This document shows positions 51,435-59,086 of a stretch of 64,000 nt of DNA, piece by piece. The notes beneath the pieces are model-generated. The model had not been told where the DNA came from and did not search any database. It saw only the letters and a program-made list of their open reading frames with translations. How positions within the stretch are numbered: the first letter of the stretch is position 1; every line of letters begins with the position of its first letter. The DNA is from Oscillospiraceae bacterium (GTDB taxonomy: Bacteria; Bacillota; Clostridia; Oscillospirales; Oscillospiraceae), in the NCBI GenBank assembly GCA_910575505.1, contig CAJTFK010000008.1, forward strand, positions 96,974-160,973, written 5' to 3'. The position numbers and the translations under genes were made by a program.

Positions 51435-53460
51435 AATTATACAGCACAAATGAAACGGCAGGGAGCCGGTAAGCCCCTGCCGTTTCATTATGCTTATATG
51501 TGATGTGGCTGACATAACCGCAGATCAACTCCGCCGTTTTTTCCGGTCCAATAGAACTGTCCACACTTAATTCGTATTGGTGGGGGTCGCCCCATACATG
51601 ACCGGAAATGCTCTTGTAGTAGGTCCCTCTGGCGCTGTCAGAGCGGGCGATGCTCTTTCTGCTCTCCTGCTCCGTATCGCCGTACATCTCCATGACCTTT
51701 TTCACACGGTATTCCTTTGGAGCATGGATAAAGATACGCACCACATTCTTTCGGTTTCGCAGCACATAGTCCGCTGCACGGCCTACGATCACGCAGGTTC
51801 CCATGTCCGCAATCATATTGATGGCTTTATCTTGCGCGATCACCGCCTGCTGAACGGCGCTGGTGCTGAGATACAATTCCCGCATGATGGCGTTTTCGTC
51901 GGAGTTGATACCGGAGATAAACTCCTTTGCCAGCCCGCTCTCCTGCGCGGCCAAAGCGGTCATCTCCTTGTAATAGCAGGGGACGTCCAGCTTCTGCGCC
52001 ACCAGCTGACCGATCTGCTTTCCCGCTGTGCCGTGTTCGCGGGCAATGGTGATGATGATGCCGGGACGGGACTGCTGCAAAACGGATTTTCCCTCTGCGG
52101 GCTGGCCGTCCTCAGCCTTCAGCCGGTTCCAGAGACGGAGCATCACCACCGCCGTGACCGCGACAGCCAGAACATCCGCAATCGGAGCGGCCCAGAAGAT
52201 GCCGGTGACGCCCCAGACCATGGGAGCCGCAATGGAAAACACAATCAGCAATACGTCCCACAGAATGGACAGCGGTGCGGCAGCTTTAGCGTGGCCAATG
52301 GATTGCAGGAAAATGGCACACACCTTCTGGACACAGGTGAACAGGATGAGGGACAGATAAATACGCAGGCATTGTACCGCAAATTGTGTATAGAGTTCCC
52401 CGTCCGCACCGAACATCCGGATAAAGAACAGCGGGAACACCTCAAACAAAACCGTGCAGATCAGGCAGACGATGGCCGTCCATTTGACGATCAGTCCCAG
52501 CAGCTCCCGCACCCGCTTGAACTTCTTCGCGCCATAGTTATAACCCACAATAGGCTGTGCTCCCGCCGCGATGCCGATGGCGATGTTCAGCACGATCTGG
52601 AACAGTTTCATGATGACCACAAATGCCGCCAGCGGGATGTCCGCTCCATAGGCTGAAACCGCGCCGTATTTCACCAGCAGAATGTTATTGATAACCGTGA
52701 TTACCACGATGGATAGCTGCGTCAAAAAGCTGGATGCGCCAAGGGCCATGACCTGTTTCAACAGGACCGGGTCGGGCCGGAAGCTGGCGGGGGAAATGCG
52801 GAAGGACTTACTCCGGATCAGATAGGCCGCACAGATCAGGAAGCTGACAAACTGGCCCAGAATGGTGGCGTAAGCCGCCCCTTTAATGCCCATATCCAGA
52901 ACGAAGATGGCCACCGGGTCGCCAATGATGTTCAGCACCGCACCCACCAGCATGGCGCCCATGGCATACTTGGGACTTCCATCTGCCCGGATAATGGAGG
53001 CCAGGGTGTTTTGCACCAAAGCCAGCGGCATCATGGCATAGATGATAAAGCCGTAGTCATGAGCCAGGGAAAGATTGGCGTCCGTGGCGCCGATGAGCCG
53101 CAGCAGCCCGTCTCCCCAGCAGTAACTGATCAGGATAATGACCAGTCCGCCAAGAAATGAGAAAAGGATGCTGTTGCCTACGCTTCGGTGAATATTCTCC
53201 GTTTCCTTTTTGCCCAGGGATACGCTGAGTGACGCCGCCGCGCCGTCTCCGAAGAACAGGGACACGCCCCAGCCGATTACCGTGATGGGAAAGATGACCC
53301 CGGTAGCGGCATTGCCCAGGTAGCCCACACCATTACCCACAAAAATCTGGTCAACGATGTTGTACAGGCAGGAAATGATCAGTGAGAAGATGCAGGGGAC
53401 AGCAAATTTTAGCAGAAGCCTGCTGGTTTTTTCCGTCCCAAGGTAAGCAGATGATTCCAT
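51262..53460 (-). CDS. MATE exporter fused to a cytidylate-kinase-like domain
   Basis: 732 residues. Residues 1-450 form a 12-helix MATE family Na+/H+-coupled exporter (DQIFVGNGVGYLG, IIRADGSPKYAM, GIAAGAQPIVGYNYGAKK). Residues 470-660 form a cytidylate-kinase-like domain (PF13189 type: IIITIAREHGTAGKQIGQLVAQKL, CVIVGRAADYVL), where the P-loop is replaced by REHGTAGKQ. The last ~55 residues run antisense through a hairpin into the carD gene and look like read-through after stop loss. GGAGG precedes the ATG at 53460. Confidence 0.87.
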   Translation of the reverse strand: MESSAYLGTEKTSRLLLKFAVPCIFSLIISCLYNIVDQIFVGNGVGYLGNAATGVIFPITVIGWGVSLFFGDGAAASLSVSLGKKETENIHRSVGNSILFSFLGGLVIILISYCWGDGLLRLIGATDANLSLAHDYGFIIYAMMPLALVQNTLASIIRADGSPKYAMGAMLVGAVLNIIGDPVAIFVLDMGIKGAAYATILGQFVSFLICAAYLIRSKSFRISPASFRPDPVLLKQVMALGASSFLTQLSIVVITVINNILLVKYGAVSAYGADIPLAAFVVIMKLFQIVLNIAIGIAAGAQPIVGYNYGAKKFKRVRELLGLIVKWTAIVCLICTVLFEVFPLFFIRMFGADGELYTQFAVQCLRIYLSLILFTCVQKVCAIFLQSIGHAKAAAPLSILWDVLLIVFSIAAPMVWGVTGIFWAAPIADVLAVAVTAVVMLRLWNRLKAEDGQPAEGKSVLQQSRPGIIITIAREHGTAGKQIGQLVAQKLDVPCYYKEMTALAAQESGLAKEFISGINSDENAIMRELYLSTSAVQQAVIAQDKAINMIADMGTCVIVGRAADYVLRNRKNVVRIFIHAPKEYRVKKVMEMYGDTEQESRKSIARSDSARGTYYKSISGHVWGDPHQYELSVDSSIGPEKTAELICGYVSHITYKHNETAGAYRLPAVSFVLYNFRRWLCSVCPHRGAPGSNPVWYPMQPQILRRSVFPPASGICCPPDPAVSSAGQFPSA
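51449..51489. terminator. Hairpin between convergent carD-like and MATE-kinase genes
   Basis: Arms AATGAAACGGCAGGG (51449-51463) and CCCTGCCGTTTCATT (51475-51489) are perfectly complementary. The MATE-kinase reading frame continues straight through it. Confidence 0.75.
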
Positions 53461-53489
53461 AATAGTTCCTCCTTCAATGGTATGCGGAC

Positions 53490-53592
53490 AAAGAAAGGCA
53501 CACGCATCACCGTGTGCCTTCAGACGCAAAAAGACACACGCCGAGCATTACCGTACCGTGATCAGGCTTACGTGCAATGCACTGCGTGTGTC
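53490..53592 (-). promoter_or_regulatory. Two-hairpin attenuator-like leader of the MATE-kinase fusion
   Basis: Minus-strand leader. Hairpin 1: GACACACGC (53584-53592 as complement) pairs with 53533-53541, with an inner GCATT/AATGC stem, followed by TTTTT, a terminator near the transcript's 5' end. Hairpin 2 (53499-53520) pairs GGCACACG with CGTGTGCC, followed by TTTCTTT. The arms of the two hairpins are nearly interchangeable, so alternative pairing is possible. The promoter is probably TTGCTA, 17 bp, CAATAC just upstream. Confidence 0.55.
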
Positions 53593-53654
53593 GTTGAATG
53601 TCCGTATTGAATTGACGGATTCAGTTTAGCAAAGAAAACCGAAAAAATCAAAGG

Positions 53655-54260
53655 TCAACTTTCACAAAATTTTCGGTCATATAATCTGGCAATCATCTCT
53701 ACGCAGGCGTCAATCCCCAGCACTCCGCTGTTGAGCGCAATATGATAATTCTGGATAACGCCCCATTTCATGCCCGTGTAAAATTGATAATAGGCGGCGC
53801 GGCGTTTGTCCCTGTCCTGGAGGTGCTTTTCTGGTGAATCGTCCCGCACTCCGTACTGTTCCACAATCCGTCGGGCCCTCTTTTCCATATCCGAGTAAAT
53901 AAAGACATTCAAACAGTCCGCTGTTTCCTGCAAGATATAATCAGCACAGCGGCCCATTATTACACATGGCCCGTTCCCTGCCAGTTCCAGAATAACCTGC
54001 CGCTGAACACACCACAAATCATCTTGAACGGAATGCCCGTTGAGATCCCGGTCCGAGAAAGCACTGGACAGCCAGCTGCCGTGGGCGGCGTATTCGCCCC
54101 GCTCGGCAATATAATCTCTGGACAATCCGGTTGCTTCTTCCAGTTTTTCGATCAGCTCTGCATCATAGCAGGGAAGTCCCAGCTCTGCGGCTGTCCTTCT
54201 GCCGATAGTCCTGCCGCCGCTGCCAGACTCACGGCTGATGGTAATGATTCGGTTATTCAT
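53655..54260 (-). CDS. Cytidylate-kinase-like protein, paired with MATE exporter
   Basis: 201-residue PF13189-type cytidylate-kinase-like protein: NRIITISRESGSGGRTIGRRTAAEL at the N-terminus, LPCYDAELIEKLEEATGL, CVIMGRCADYIL, and the lid-like DKRRAAYYQFYTGMKWG. The P-loop (RESGSGGRT) lacks the canonical lysine, as in this subfamily. The ATG at 54260, with AAGGAGG upstream, overlaps the end of the MATE gene by 8 nt, so they are translationally coupled. Its counterpart is fused to a MATE exporter at 51262-53460. Confidence 0.85.
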   Translation of the reverse strand: MNNRIITISRESGSGGRTIGRRTAAELGLPCYDAELIEKLEEATGLSRDYIAERGEYAAHGSWLSSAFSDRDLNGHSVQDDLWCVQRQVILELAGNGPCVIMGRCADYILQETADCLNVFIYSDMEKRARRIVEQYGVRDDSPEKHLQDRDKRRAAYYQFYTGMKWGVIQNYHIALNSGVLGIDACVEMIARLYDRKFCES

Positions 54261-55671
54261 GTTCGGGCCTCCTTTTTTCTCCACTGTCTAAAGTCTTGCA
54301 GGTATATTGAATGACAATCACACAAATCACGAACGTCAGCAGGTCAGAAACCGGCATGGAGTACAGAACTCCGTCCAGTCCGAACCACCGGGGAAGCAGA
54401 AGGGCAAATCCTACGCCAAACAGCACCTCCCGTACCATGGAAATGGCGGTGGAAGCGAAGGCCCGGCCCAAAGATTGCAGGTAGATGAACGTGCCTTTGT
54501 TCACCGTAGCCAGGACCATCATACAGAGATAGACACGGAAGCATTTGACAGCGTATTCCGTATAATACACGCTCTCGTTGGCCGCACCGAAAATCCCGAT
54601 CAGCTGCCGGGGGAACAGCTCTGCGATCAGCAGCGCCACAGCCCCGACAATGGCCTCCGCTGCCAGCAGGCGGGTGAACAGGGACTTAGCTCTGTCCTTC
54701 CGTCCGGCCCCGATGTTATACCCCACTACAGGGATGCACCCAGCTGCCAGTCCTACGGAGATTGAAATGACGATTTGGAAGAATTTCATCACAATGCCCA
54801 GCACCGCCATGGGAATCTGCGTATACTGTGTTTGTCCAAAGACAGGGTCAACGGCGCTGTATCTCAGGGTCATGTTCTGAATTGCCGCCATTGCCATGAC
54901 CAGGGAGATTTGAGACAGGAAACTGCAAATTCCCAGGGGGAAATATTTCTTTGCCAGAGAGCCGTGGAAACGGAAGCTGCTCCGTTCCAGCCGAACGGCT
55001 TTCATGTGGCACAGATACCGGACCGCCAGAACAGCCGTGATGATTTGCCCCAGCACCGTAGCCGCCGCCGCGCCTATCATTCCCCAGCGAAAAACAAAGA
55101 TGAAGATGGGGTCCAGAATGATATTGGCGGCTGCTCCCGCCAGGGTAGAGGCCATGGCGAACTTGGGGCTTCCATCGGAGCGGATAATGGGATTGAGTGC
55201 CTGACCGAACATATAAAACGGGACACCCAGGGTGATCCAGAAAAAATATTCCTTTGCGTGGCAGAAGGTTTCTTCGTTGACCTGTCCGCCGAACAAAGTC
55301 AGGATCGGTTCTTGAAGAACAAGATAAATCGCCGTTAAAATCAGACCGGAGACAATGCACAGCAGGACCGCGCTGCCGATGCTCTTATGCGCGGCCTCTT
55401 TGTCATTCCGGCCCAGGCTGATGCTGACAAAGGCACAGCAGCCGTCACCGATCATCACCGCGATGGACAGCGCCACCACCGTCAAAGGAAACACCACTGT
55501 ATTGGCGGCGTTGCCGTAGGAGCCGAGATAGTCCGCGTTGGCGATAAAAATCTGATCCACGATGTTGTAAAGTGCCGCCACCAGCAGAGAGATGACACAG
55601 GGGACGGCGTACTTTGCCATCAGCTTTCCGAGCCGTTCTGTTTCAAGAAAGGTATTCGCTTTTTGTTCCAC
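54253..55671 (-). CDS. MATE-family efflux transporter
   Basis: 472 residues with 12 transmembrane helices in two pseudo-symmetric halves: DQIFIANADYLGSYGNAANTVVFP, IIRSDGSPKFAMASTLAGAAANI and ISVGLAAGCIPVVGYNIGAGRK. GTG start at 55671 with GAGGAGG 9 nt upstream; upstream ATG readings cross a hairpin. It exports cationic drugs or metabolites by Na+ or H+ antiport. Coupled to the kinase-like gene downstream. Moderately similar to, but clearly diverged from, the fused paralogue. Confidence 0.92.
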   Translation of the reverse strand: MEQKANTFLETERLGKLMAKYAVPCVISLLVAALYNIVDQIFIANADYLGSYGNAANTVVFPLTVVALSIAVMIGDGCCAFVSISLGRNDKEAAHKSIGSAVLLCIVSGLILTAIYLVLQEPILTLFGGQVNEETFCHAKEYFFWITLGVPFYMFGQALNPIIRSDGSPKFAMASTLAGAAANIILDPIFIFVFRWGMIGAAAATVLGQIITAVLAVRYLCHMKAVRLERSSFRFHGSLAKKYFPLGICSFLSQISLVMAMAAIQNMTLRYSAVDPVFGQTQYTQIPMAVLGIVMKFFQIVISISVGLAAGCIPVVGYNIGAGRKDRAKSLFTRLLAAEAIVGAVALLIAELFPRQLIGIFGAANESVYYTEYAVKCFRVYLCMMVLATVNKGTFIYLQSLGRAFASTAISMVREVLFGVGFALLLPRWFGLDGVLYSMPVSDLLTFVICVIVIQYTCKTLDSGEKRRPEHE

Positions 55672-55689
55672 AGATTGTTTCCTCCTCTG

Positions 55690-55822
55690 AACATGAGAAA
55701 GCGCCCGGCAAGAAGAGCTGGACTTATGCCTTCTGGCCGCGCGCTTTCTGGTATTGATTTTTGGGACAAATAAAAACAACGTGCAGCGATCAACCGGATT
55801 TACGCGGTGACGCTACACGTTG
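55690..55822 (-). promoter_or_regulatory. Two-hairpin attenuator-like leader of the second MATE gene
   Basis: Minus-strand leader right after the promoter. Hairpin 1 pairs 55811-55822 with 55777-55788 (12 nt, two mismatched/wobble positions), loop 22 nt, then TTTTTA: a 5'-terminal intrinsic terminator. Hairpin 2 (AGAAAGCGC with GCGCTTTCT, about 55694-55749) lies just before the ribosome site. The layout parallels the leader of the other MATE module. Confidence 0.55.
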
Positions 55823-55829
55823 CGATTAA

Positions 55830-55859
55830 AATATAGCAGATATGGGGCCGAAAAGTCAA
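55830..55859 (-). promoter_or_regulatory. Promoter of the second MATE-kinase operon
   Basis: TTGACT (55854-55859), 18 bp, TATATT (55830-55835) on the minus strand. The transcript would begin at the base of hairpin 1. Confidence 0.7.
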
Positions 55860-55886
55860 GTCCTTAATTTTATAAAATCTTTTCAG

Positions 55887-56550
55887 GGAATCACTGATTT
55901 AATTGCCGGACGAAGAGAGGTGATAAAACAAGGAAAAAAGGGGCCGCGGGGTATGAAACAGGAAAGTTTCGGCGACATGGAATACAGCTGCCGGAAAAAG
56001 AAACCAAAACGGGAAGAATTTCCGGAGCTCATGGGCGAGATCATTCCATGGGAGGAATGGGGGGTCTCTGGTTGTGCCGCGCTATCCCAGCGGGAAGCGC
56101 CGCCGTCCCCCCCATCGAGATTGAAACCGTGCTGCGGATGTATCTGCTGCAATGCTGGTTCAGCTTATCCGATGAAGGTGCAGAGGACGCCATTTATGAC
56201 AGCTGTGCCATGCGCAAATTTAAGGGGATCAACTTTTTCGGGCAGGATATCCCGGATGCCACAACCCTGCTGCGCTTCCGGCACCTGCTGGAGGACAAAG
56301 GCATTGGCAGGCTGTTTTTTGACGCCGTCAGCCGCGGTCTGGAAGGTGCGGGCCGGATGATGTGCGGCGGCACCCTTGTGGACGCCACACTGATCAGTGC
56401 GACCGGTTCCACAAAAAGCGCGGATAAAAAACGGGACCCGGAGATGCGCTCGGTGAAGAAGGGAAACCAGAAAATGATCTTCCAGCGATACGCAAGCGAC
56501 CATCATTTCCCTTCGTCCCCGCCGCCGCCGACCTGTTGCTGGCCGGTGTA
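55887..56550 (+). mobile_element. IS5-family element, copy 2, truncated at 3' end
   Basis: Left end GGAATCACTGATTTAA matches the copy-1 inverted repeat with changes. The transposase N-terminus (55954, MKQESFGDMEYSCRKKK) shifts frame near 56060 because of one extra G in a G-run, then continues (56112-56500: IEIETVLRMYLLQCW, INFFGQDIPDATTLLRF, GGTLVDATLISATGS, RDPEMRSVKKGNQ). The C-terminal half and right inverted repeat are gone. Over the shared 400 bp it is nearly identical to copy 1 and in the same orientation. Confidence 0.85.
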
Positions 56551-56602
56551 GTGGTGCGGGAAATCGGCAGATTTTGAGAAAACCGCACCGATATTTTCCG
56601 GT

Positions 56603-56842
56603 GAGGTTAATTTTATCCCCTTTGGAGAGGACTGCCTTCGCATTGAGAGGAGTAAGCGTCATGAGCGCCTCATTATCTGTACCGATCCCTGTGTCTACCA
56701 AAAAGACGGGTACTGCTCCCTGTCCCGGGCCGCCTCTTCCAGCGAGCCCGGGCAGGTTGGCTGTGTCAACTTTGTTCCAGTGCGCGGCTTACAACAGAGC
56801 AGCCATAGCTTCCCGGATGTTGGTAACCCGGATCAGCTCTAG
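56603..56842 (+). pseudogene. Small Cys-rich protein remnant
   Basis: The open frame contains EVNFIPFGEDCLRIERSKRHE and CTDPCVYQKDGYCSL, then CVNFVP. The cysteine spacing suggests a small zinc or Fe-S fold. No start codon is found after the upstream IS5 junction, and the frame runs on into the antisense of the radA fragment, so both ends look damaged. I recall comparable ~60-residue Clostridial proteins, unverified. Confidence 0.5.
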
Positions 56843-57055
56843 CCCATCAGGAATGGTCAGTTTTTCCAGGCTTCGCCTTGGAATCATACACTTTGTAAAG
56901 CCTAAACGCTTTGCCTCTGCCAGCCTCTGTCCCAGTGCGCTGGCCGCCCGCAGTTTGCCGGTCAGTCCCACCTTGCCGATAGCGACCAGGTCATGAGGAA
57001 CGGGTTTGTCCCGAAAGCTGGAGGCCAACGCCCAAATGGCGGCTGGTACCTCTTT
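56789..57055 (-). pseudogene. radA: radA C-terminal fragment
   Basis: About 87 residues matching the Lon-protease-like C-terminus of the DNA-repair protein RadA: VPAAIWALASSFRDKPVPHDLVA (read in parts), IGKVGLTGKLRAASALGQRLAEA, KRLGFTKCMIPRR and IRVTNIREAMAALL. The zinc finger and RecA-like ATPase parts are missing, so it cannot function. RadA is normally a single chromosomal gene of about 455 residues; this is a displaced fragment. Confidence 0.78.
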
Positions 57056-57099
57056 AGATTGAATGCGGTGTTATCATCTTGTTAACTGCACCTGATTTT

Positions 57100-57435
57100 A
57101 GGCCTTTTGCATACTTCACGAAGGCGAGATACGCCCGCTTCTGCGACGGGGTCAGCGCCTCCATGGTGCTGCTATCGTTTGCCATGGCGTCCGTTGTCTT
57201 GAAGTCAAAGGGATTCTTTCAGATCAAAGCGTCATTGACGGCCATTTTGAAGGCCGGGCGAAGGAATGAACCAAGCCGTGGTTATATCCGCTGCCGTCCG
57301 GCCTGCCGCGGTCCTGAAGCTGGGCCAGGAACTCCTTGGCGTCGGACTGCCTGATGCGGTCCAGCCGCTTGGCGCCGAATCCGCTGCGCTTCAGGACCTG
57401 GAGGACGAACTCGCGGACGCGGACCGTGCTGGCCT
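57100..57435 (-). pseudogene. Tyrosine recombinase (integrase) fragment
   Basis: Minus-strand sequence reads FGAKRLDRIRQSDAKEFLAQL, then after two frame changes IRKNPFDF-like (stop in place of Arg), TTDAMANDSSTMEALTPSQK and RAYLAFVKYAKG. This is the core-binding domain of a Tn916-type phage integrase. Frameshifts near 57275 and 57225, an in-frame stop, and the missing catalytic domain make it a relic. Confidence 0.68.
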
Positions 57436-57774
57436 TCGCCGGAGGCCGCCGACACAGGTTTTTTTCACCAGCTCCATGACCATCATCCCGCCGCCGCGAG
57501 GGTCGATGCCGTCCTTAAAATCCCGCTTGATCTGTTTCTCCTTCTCCCGGAGGGACGGCCCCTCCCGCTTGGCCCTGGAGCAGCCGGTCTCCAGGCAAGC
57601 CGCCTCGTCCGAATCATCCGGATTGTCCTGAACAGCAGAGCCTCCACCGGAGGACCCGTCCGAGGACACACCAGAATCAGCTGGGTTTTCTTCAGCAGAG
57701 CCGTTCTTCACTGAACCGCTGCATCCCGCCAAGAACATTGCAAGCGCCAGAAGCAACGCCAGCAGGCGTGTCAA
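57436..57774 (-). pseudogene. Lipoprotein N-terminus, truncated into the integrase relic
   Basis: Lipoprotein signal peptide ending in LAGCSGS (Cys18), then a Ser/Asp/Gly-rich linker, similar in style to the lipoprotein at 60601-61236. After about residue 110 the frame runs into the integrase fragment, so the C-terminal domain has been lost. Probably formerly the last gene of the minus-strand surface cluster. Confidence 0.55.
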
Positions 57775-57822
57775 ATCAGACCCTTTTTACTCGCCTCACG
57801 GTGCAATTTCCTTCTGTTCGTT

Positions 57823-59042
57823 TTACAGTCTGCTGCCTGCCGCCCGTTCCTCTGCCTGTGCCTTTTGAGCGATTGCGGATACCTGCCGCAGGCCGGCGCT
57901 CAGCAGCACCAGCACTATGCCAAGGGCGATCAGGATCAGTACCGCACATTTCAGGTTTTGTTGCCTTTGGGTTGTAATAAATGGTATACTCCAATCCCAT
58001 ACGGCGTGCAGTGCAGCCACCAGTATGAAAAATTTCAGGAATTTTGCGGAGAAGAGATGATTGGTTTGCAGCGGCTGATCTCCCTTTGCAACAATCAGTC
58101 CAAATCCGGAAATGGCCGCCCATACGACATGACCGCCAATAGCAAATACGCCGCGCCGGAATAAAAGATGTATCATATAAGTCAGGTCGCCGGTTCTTAT
58201 AAAGGCCCGAAAAGCATAACCCGCTGTCTCAAAAACAGCAAAGCCCGCGCCTACACAGGCCCCCAACAGCAGGCCGTTCAGTTTGTATTTGGTGTTTTTT
58301 CTCTTGACATAGTAGGCCACCACAAGGACTTTTCCCAACTCCTCAACCAAGCCAACAATTGTGGACCCCCACAAAGGCCCAGCCCCTGCGGAAGGGAAAA
58401 AATCAATCAAAAACAGCGTGACGATCAGAGAAAAGACTCCCCCCACAAAGAATATGGAAATCACATCCAAAATACTGATGTTTCGAGGAACATTCATCTC
58501 CCAAAAGAATATCATAACCGTGAGCGGCACAAGCAGCGCGCCCACAAACATGGAGCCTGGCACAGCGTTGAGATTATTAAAGTTCATCACCATGACATAC
58601 AGTCCGACAAACACGATCATAAACATCAGAAAAATCCGGGAATATAGCCAGGGACGCGGCCATTCGGCGATCATTTCAGATTCTCTCGGCGTGGTTTTGC
58701 TGGTGCCGCACGCAAAAAGCACGTCTCTCTCCTCCTGGGTATGACTCTTGAAAACGTCTGAGTACAGCTCTTTCAGACGAATCTCGGCTTTTCCGCTCTC
58801 CCCGGCCATGGTATTGATGGTGGCGGTGAACGTGTCGAGACCTTTCTTGATGTAATCGCCGCCAGACCCGACCGGCATGGCGCTTTGGTCCGCACCGCAG
58901 TTCGGGCAGAAGCGGGTGCCGGGCATCAGCTTGCAGCCGCACTTTGCGCAGACGGGTTCGGCGTTGTACGCGCTGCCGCATTTGCTGCAGAATTTTGCGC
59001 CGTCCTCCAGGGGACTGCCGCAGTTTAAACATACTTTGCCAT
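57823..59042 (-). pseudogene. PrsW-type membrane protease with zinc-ribbon N-terminus, frameshifted near the start
   Basis: The open part (57823-58926 and upstream) has zinc-ribbon pairs (CLNCGSPL, CSKCGSAY, CAKCGCKL, CPNCGAD), then a PrsW-like membrane domain with seven or eight helices and the motifs GLVEELGKVLVV (EExxK-like) and FAVFETAGYAF. The natural ATG at 59042 reads MAKYV and hits a stop at once; one missing T (AAGTATGT for AAGTATTGT) explains this. Translation from Met at 58926 would give 367 residues lacking most ribbons. PrsW proteases cleave membrane anti-sigma factors. Confidence 0.75.
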
Positions 59043-59086
59043 CTTCTTACTCCTTTATTTTTTGGATATGACAGCTTCTGCCTACA

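Noticed and set aside
53461..53529. 23-codon N-terminal extension of the MATE-kinase fusion
   Set aside because: It would start at TTG inside leader hairpins without a ribosome site, whereas the ATG at 53460 has GGAGG at the right distance.
57079..57631. Plus-strand ORFs over the integrase relic
   Set aside because: Low-complexity translations; the minus strand shows recognisable integrase and lipoprotein segments.
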